Origin: Styela clava
Lineage: Eukaryota > Chordata > Ascidiacea > Stolidobranchia > Styelidae
Length of the DNA: 64,000 bases
Reading direction: 5' to 3'
Assembly (NCBI RefSeq): GCF_964204865.1
Contig: NC_135258.1
Coordinates: 12,639,001-12,703,000 of the forward strand
The position numbers and the translations under genes are program-made. The notes under the pieces are model-generated. The model saw nothing but the letters and a program-made list of their open reading frames with translations, had not been told where the DNA came from and did no database searches. Numbering within the stretch: the stretch's first letter is position 1; every line of letters starts with the position of its first letter. Positions 58,120 through 64,000 of the stretch are shown here, piece after piece.

Positions 58120-59040
58120 TCAGCCTAATTTAACCATCTTTTGAAGTGATCTTCGAAAACACCTGTTTCTCAAAGACCAATATTGCTGTCTCGTCTCACT
58201 CAAGATCTGTAAGCGCCAATATCGTTCTTCGTTCTTTGGACGTTGTAAAATTATTAGCAACCTTACAATCAGCGTCGAATTGCTATTTGACTTTCTTCAA
58301 ATATTTTTCATTTATTCCATGCTTTTTATTGAGTCACAAAGCTAGCAGGTCTGGGGAAAATTTAAATTCTTCAATTTCTGTATTATTTTCTTTATTTATT
58401 TCAGAAGTGACTTTGTAACATGCATTCGTACAGGCATCCAATTTTTCGTTATTCGCATCTCCTCCATCTTTTGCAATCTCCGAATCGAAAGGTTGTAAAA
58501 CCAATCACTCTACTTTAACTCGGGCCATCATCATTGTCCCCAACATTAATTAGACAAGAATTTCCTAAGTTGTTGATTTCCCGCTTGTATATTTAATAAT
58601 CACAGCGTTCCGGTGCTTCCTTCTAGTGAGGTTATACTTAAGAAAAACGTATCAGTATCAATTGTACAATATGCCTATATTCATTTCCTCCTTTACGTAC
58701 ACATCTATTTGAAGCTTTTTTTTTTAGAAAACACATGTTTTTCACATGTTGGGTGGCGTACTCTGGTCCGACCCAATGTTGCCGTTTTATCCAACTCGAT
58801 ATCTGTGATCGCTACGTTGTCACATATGCTAGCGCTCTTCGATCTTCAAACAAGGACAATTTTTAATACTATCCATCCTCAGCAACTTTGACTTTCCTCA
58901 TTTTTTCCTTTATTCAGAATTTCTATGCCTCCTCTATTACGTCATAATGCTAGCAGTTTAAATCTCTTTTAATATGCTCCAAGTCTAATCCAACCGATTT
59001 ACAAACGATCTTCGGTGCCTCATTTTAAATTACAAATTTT
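58120..59040. repeat. segmental duplication, copy 1
   Basis: It matches 59930-61223 plus 63691-63740 in direct orientation, from CCTAATTTAACCATCTTTTG to ACAAACGATCTTCGGTGCC. Each copy also has an internal two-fold repeat, seen as TCACTCAAGATCTGTAAGCG and CCAACTCGATATCTGTGATC in matching contexts, each followed by ATTACGTCA or ATTGAGTCA further on. Copy 1 lacks the insertions found in copy 2 and so preserves the empty sites. Confidence 0.8.
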
Positions 59041-59501
59041 GTGATATTGTGACGTCACCAAGCACTTTTACAACTTTCGAATATATAGATCATTTTTGAA
59101 CACGACATGTAAATATAGATCGTTTTGTTATTATGTTCTGTGTTAGTCATGTTTTTTTTTAGGAAATTTTTTTTTCAATTTTTTCTATACCTACCGGACC
59201 AATTGCTTTGAAATGTCCATATATTTGAGCATCTCTCTCTTGTAATAAATAAATGTTTGTATGGGGCCAGCACATCATTTATATTAGAATATTATTTCGT
59301 ACAGTTACAACCTTAGCTATCAATAGTGAATAGTACGTACCATATTTTTGATGCCAGACCATATTCATTTTATTAAAATGAGTTCTTAAACCTCTATATA
59401 TGAAACTGAATAAAGGATGACTTTTAGTCTTTGTTACTCAAATATGACTGCTAGCAAATATACATCCAATCAAATGTTTAATATGGACTTTACAATGTAT
59501 T

Positions 59502-59798
59502 TTAATCGTTAATACTGCCCAAAGCCCAACCACACTGTCCAAGAAAATGACTCACCAAAAACATTTTGTGGTATGAACCTTTGTGCAAGTTTTCCACTTT
59601 TGCCGATATTTCAGGCAACTTTACATAGGTGGTTTTGTTGATTACCGCAGCATATTCAATTTTATTCAACGAAAGATTATTTGAGTATTTCCTACATCGG
59701 AAGTGATCTAAAATAACATCCTCATTTTTGAGCATGGTGTATTTCATGCATCCAGACGGTTCTTCGTTATTGTTCTCTTCTCTTATACAAACATACAT
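59502..59798 (-). pseudogene. unrecognised frame in the tandem family
   Basis: A 98-codon minus-strand frame including LPEISAKVENLHKGSYHK and FLGQCGWALGSIND. Its first exon-like part (around 59660-59800) is related to 57110-57230. There is no recognisable domain. It may be an exon of a decayed or rapidly evolving gene. Confidence 0.3.
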
Positions 59799-59929
59799 AT
59801 CGAATAATTATTGTCCCATCCCGATTTAAGCAGAACAAATGTAACATTCGTGCTTTTTCAGGCCAAGTTGTACGAAAGAAAGAGATATCAATTGTATCAT
59901 CTCCTATTCCTTAAAACGTCTCTTTGTCA

Positions 59930-61223
59930 GCCTAATTTAACCATCTTTTGAAAGTGATCCTCGAAAACACCTGTTTTTGAAGACCAATATTGCTGTCTCG
60001 TCCCACTCAAGATCTGTGAGCGTCAATATCGTCGCATGTGCAAGCGAGTTCTTCGATCTTCCGACAACGTAAAATTTTCAGCAACATTACAATCAGCGAG
60101 GCGAAATGCTATTTGACTTTCTTCAAATAATTATCATTTATTCGAAATTCAGTGCTTTTTATTACGTCACAATGCTATAGCAGACTGGGCAAAATTTAAA
60201 TTCTTCATTTTCTGTATTATTTTTCTTACTTATTTTAGAAGTGTAGTTGTAACGTGCATTCTTATGGTATAGGTATCCAATTTTTCGTTATTTGCACATT
60301 CTCCATCTTTCGCAATTAAGGTTGTAGACCGGGGTCGAGAACCCATGGCTCGCGAGCCATATATGGCTCTTTTGGTGACGGCATATGGCTCCCAGGAAAA
60401 TCTATTATTCTAAGATTAAGCTTACTATTGTTACTAGACTTCAAACTATTTTATGGCCAAATTTGGCAAAAAATTCCCAATACGTTTGACAACGCGGGCC
60501 CAGCGCATGCCTATGGTATTTAAGGGAATTACCAGACAGGCATTGTGACAAAACATGGGGATTCTGGAACATATATTGTGACATCACAAAGCGATAGAGT
60601 TTTAAAATACTACGGAGATGCCTAAACGAAAAAGGGTGATGAGTATCGTAGATTTCAACTTGGGCTGCATGTGAGCAACCGTTCAAGGCCCGCGGCGACA
60701 ACATGCAGCATCAGAAGTCACATTAAATGTATATTGACATGGAATGTGTTGACTTTTGAGTAAACGTTTCAGGCCTGATTAAGTGAAGAAATGCTGTATG
60801 GTATCGCACGGTAATGCAATTGAAAATATGTATATTTTAGGGCTCTCTTGACCAAAAAGGTTCCCGACCCCTGGGGCCCTGTTGTAGACCAATCACTCTA
60901 CTTTTACTCATCATCATTGTCTCCATCATTTGTTGTGACATGTTTTTCACACGTTGGATGTCGTACTTGGGCCCTACCCAATATTGTCGTTTTATCCCAC
61001 TCGAGAATTGTGATCGCAACATTGTCACATATGCTAGCGCTCCTCAATCTTCAGACAAGGAAAATTTTTAATATATACTATTCATTCTCAGCAACCCCAC
61101 AATGAGCGCATCAGATTGTTATTTGACTTTCTTCAATTTTTTTTTCTACATTCAAAATTTTCATGCTTACTTTATTACGTCATAGTGATAGCTGTTTTGA
61201 AGCATTTTTAATATGCTCTAATC
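59930..61223. repeat. segmental duplication, copy 2
   Basis: Direct copy of 58120-59040, interrupted by a 552-bp MITE at 60329-60880 and cut at 61223 by the hAT nest, after which the copy resumes at 63691. Confidence 0.8.
60329..60880. mobile_element. hAT-type MITE, TSD GTTGTAGA
   Basis: The 552-bp element is flanked by GTTGTAGA at 60321-60328 and 60881-60888. The ends carry GGGGTCGAGAACCC on the left and, inward from the right, GGGGTCGGGAACC. The related copy 1 has a single GTTGTAAA at the same place followed directly by ACCAATCACTCTACTT, confirming the empty site. Confidence 0.85.
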
Positions 61224-61466
61224 CAGTGGTTCTCAACCTTTTTCAGTTCGCGGACCGGTAAAATTTCCGAACGAGTTTTGCGGACCGGCGGACCTTCAAA
61301 ATTACCCAAAAATGTCATGAACACAAAACATAATTAAAAGAATGCAATTACTACAAAAGTACAATGAAATACGCAACAGGCTTTCCAACGAGGTTGCGCC
61401 TACTATCAAATTACGGAACGCGCGAACTGCAAAGTTCTCAATCAGGTACCGTACTATGTGCTATCA

Positions 61467-63399
61467 CAGTGGTTCCCAAACTGTGGGTATTTTCTAGGGG
61501 CGCCTAATTTCTGTTAAACATGCGCACACAAGTGACTAGGGTGGGAAAGTAAAATTTGTGCAAGTCGGCGGGCAGTCCTATTAGCAAATGCAATTGAGTG
61601 ACGGTGTTACAGCGCCAATAGTATTTTTCCTTTTTTTGTCGTATTACATCCGAATGGTAGTTGACCTTAGTCCTTATCTTTTCATTCGTAAGTAAATGCA
61701 GGCTGAACCGGTGGTTCCATCGCTGGTTCGCGGATCAGATTTTTTGCCAGGCTGCAAGAAATTATGTTGGTTGGTTTGTTATTATGTACCTGTGTAGCCG
61801 CTTGGGTATACATATTTAGGTGTTTGACAAGTAAGGCATTTATTGTCAGGTGTCTTGGCCGAGTATTGATCTTAGGTTTCGACCATTTGCGAAAGCGCCT
61901 TGTTAATTTCCGCACGTGTCTAAAATCTACGAGTAGGCTATATGTTTTGTCCACATCGCCTCCGCATAAAAGTGAACATTTTCGCATTGCAATATTATCG
62001 TATTTTAGACGTTTCATATCGTAACGCTAATAACCAAATTGCGTAAGTCATTTTTAGCAGTTTTGAGAAAAACGTAAAAAGCTTCCTAATGATATTGTTA
62101 TGCCATTGAGAGTCAATAATTTGCCATGGTTCAATTTTTTGATCGTAGCCGGATTTAAGTTAATTTGTATGACGAAGTTAAGTGACGTCATAATGGCGCA
62201 CTGTGACTTAGGCAGAAACGTGCCTATGACTTGGGGACATACGCAATTTTGCAACTTTACTATATGCACCAGTTCTGAAACTGAAAACATTTCAAAAACG
62301 AATGTAATTCTCAGTATCTACAATGTCTAATCCCCGAAATAGCTAATCAGTTTCAATTACATTATATTTTATGTTTAAAAATATATATTTCATCAATATA
62401 ACACGTTCTGCACACCCATCGAAATAAGACTGAGATTAAATATAAAAATTAAAGACAGCAATGCACCCAATATAAAAGCCAACCAAGGGGAATTGGACTC
62501 GGACAGTGAATATCAAAAGTGCACGTCTTCCTATACTGTAGTATAAATTCAAATTGATACGCGCTAAGCTAGAATCCGAGATGCAAAAACTAGAAAATAC
62601 TTAGCCGAGGTTATTGTGCTATTGTGACGTCACAATAGTCATGCGGTAACAATGATAATTCATTATGACGAAACAATTGCACAAATGTGCATGTCATACT
62701 AAATCTCGATTTTAATGGGTTTCGAAATTCTTAAAATAACAGACAGGTGCGCAGCATTACATAAATACCTATTTTATAAAAAAAACTCAAAACCGCCAAA
62801 AATGACTTACGCAATTCGGTTATTAGCGTGACGATATATATATAATTTTGGAGCGTTCTAAACTTCAAACAGTCAAACACAAAACAACAATAAATTCTAG
62901 CATATCGAAAGGCACTTACCAAGATGTGATCCCGTACTCGTTTTTTTCTATTTTACTTTCATGCTCTGTTTTACTTTCGAATTAATCATGGGGCAATCTG
63001 TATCATGTTAACATTTAACTGAAAGTAGTATCGCAGGCTTCCTTATAATCTACCACGTTTTATCATGTCAGTCTATGTTTCGCCAAAGAACCGTTGTAAT
63101 TATAATCTAAGAGATTTTTACAATGTGGTTTTCCTACGATTTCATGTTTTATCAAATCTTTTAAGGGATTCCGCAATTTTTCCCGCGCATTGCCGTACTC
63201 GTTCATATATTTTTGGGCTAATGTTCACGGATCACGTCCACTTGCAGTCGATATACAGGCACATTGTTCTCATTGAACAAATTAAATTGAATACACTGAT
63301 TTTTAAAGTTGCTGAACGTTTGTGATTGTGAAGTCGCGAGTATATGTAGTCTTTGATTTCATGAAAATTGAGGTTGCAAAAAAAGTTTGGAAAACACAG
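61467..63399. mobile_element. hAT-type element inside the MITE, TSD TGCTATCA
   Basis: The 1933-bp element is flanked by TGCTATCA at 61459-61466 and 63400-63407. The ends are CAGTGGTTCCCAAACT and, inward from the right, CTGTGTTTTCCAAACT (13 of 16). No transposase is recognised. It contains a further MITE at 62019-62834. Confidence 0.8.
62019..62834. mobile_element. MITE with about 50-bp inverted repeats, probable TA target
   Basis: The 816-bp element has ends TCGTAACGCTAATAACC and, inward from the right, TCGTCACGCTAATAACC, each continuing through AATTGCGTAAGTCATTTTT; about 46 of 50 bases match. TA at 62017-62018 and 62835-62836 may be the target duplication, as in Tc1/mariner-type MITEs, but the AT-rich flank makes that uncertain. 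Confidence 0.75.
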
Positions 63400-63690
63400 T
63401 GCTATCAAACTCCTCCATTATGAAGTTAACCGCCGTTATGAGGTCATAGACTCAACGAACAATCCAGCCTTTCAGAGTTCAAATGAACAGAGGACTTCCC
63501 ACCGAATTTGGTTGTTACACAAATATCGGTTGAAAAATCATAAAATTGATGGACATGCCGTCAATACTTTGTATTTTGCAATTTGCTTATAATATATTAA
63601 ATATTGAAATATATTTGGCGGACCGGCAGCAAAGATGTGGCGGACCGGCACCGGTCGGCGGGCCAACGGTTGAGAACCACTGCTCTAATC

Positions 63691-64000
63691 CAGCCGATTC
63701 ACAAACAATCTTCGGTGCCTAATTTAAAATTTAAAATCACGAATATAATTTTTCCAAAACATGGGTTTGAATGGCCGGGGAGTGGGGACCCGTTAACAAA
63801 CTGTCAGCAATGAATTAGAAATAGTAAATTACTCCATGTTCGTCAACTCAGTCCGCTTGCGTCAAATATTACATTTCTGAATATCTATTTATATGTGACT
63901 TCGAGATTTTAACTAAAACAATAGCTTTCTTTTTTTTTTATCTGTGATACATAACACACTAATATAATATACTAGCCTGCAGATATCCCTGTCGGCGCAT
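63691..64000. other. resumed duplication copy 2 and unannotated tail
   Basis: 63691-63740 continues copy 2 of the segmental duplication (CAGCCGATTCACAAACAATC). No feature is seen beyond it. Confidence 0.5.

Larger units (their letters stand above)
61224..63682. mobile_element. hAT-type MITE (518 bp of own sequence), TSD CTCTAATC, split by a second element
   Basis: Flanked by CTCTAATC at 61216-61223 and 63683-63690. The ends CAGTGGTTCTCAACC match as inverted repeats for 15 of 15 bases, with subterminal GCGGACCGG blocks on both sides. Own sequence is 61224-61466 and 63408-63682; the rest is an inserted element. Confidence 0.92.

Noticed and set aside
61682-62024. Overlapping frames of 111 and 86 codons near 61.7-62.0 kb
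   Set aside because: They lie inside a non-autonomous hAT element and cross a MITE boundary; no motif is recognised.

Overview
This is a metazoan nuclear genome window. It is AT-rich, with GT-AG introns, metazoan single-copy genes (UBE2W, DPP3, SLC33A1, MINPP1, RSPH4/6-type radial spoke, TUSC2) and very many short DNA transposons. The intron sizes, the cilium gene and the dense MITEs suggest an invertebrate deuterostome; an ascidian is my best guess, but I cannot prove it from sequence alone.

Layout. 1-3.6 kb is repeat debris with one SINE copy. UBE2W (+) and DPP3 (+) follow at 3.7-7.5 kb, both with uninterrupted reading frames. A secreted serpin lies on the minus strand at 8.85-11.1 kb; it has two alternative last exons that swap the reactive loop, one ending in HDEL. 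SLC33A1, the ER acetyl-CoA transporter, runs in nine exons from 13.8 to 23.6 kb. Its fourth intron holds a complete eight-exon phytanoyl-CoA dioxygenase family gene on the opposite strand, which in turn carries a piggyBac-like TTAA MITE in one intron. 23.6-29.3 kb is non-coding with two hAT-type elements flanked by clean 8-bp duplications.

29.3-44.8 kb is one nest of transposons. A decayed BED-finger hAT transposase gene (minus strand) is split in two. The split is a 12,020-bp element (30610-42629) flanked by a 6-bp duplication GGCCAA; removing it restores the hAT reading frame across the junction. That element is a giant palindrome with arms of about 3.8 kb, centred on a small foldback MITE, which was itself hit by a 2.3-kb hAT element. 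The hAT gene also holds a tRNA-derived SINE and a seven-copy 130-bp tandem repeat made from its own transposase sequence. The 6-bp duplication and AG...CT ends fit a non-autonomous Maverick/Polinton-like element, but no polymerase, integrase or capsid gene is visible.

45.4-53.3 kb returns to genes: MINPP1 (+), an RSPH4A/6A-type radial spoke gene (-) and TUSC2 (+). 55-64 kb is repeats: a SINE fragment, a decayed tandem family of unrecognised minus-strand exons (57.1-61.2 kb), and elements inserted in one another (a hAT MITE containing a second hAT element containing a TA-type MITE). The duplicated copy nearby preserves the pre-insertion sites.

The genes are not an operon or pathway. UBE2W is a ubiquitin enzyme, DPP3 a peptidase, RSPH an axoneme part, TUSC2 a mitochondrial/myristoylated protein. 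Three products (SLC33A1, MINPP1, the HDEL serpin isoform) are expected in the ER.
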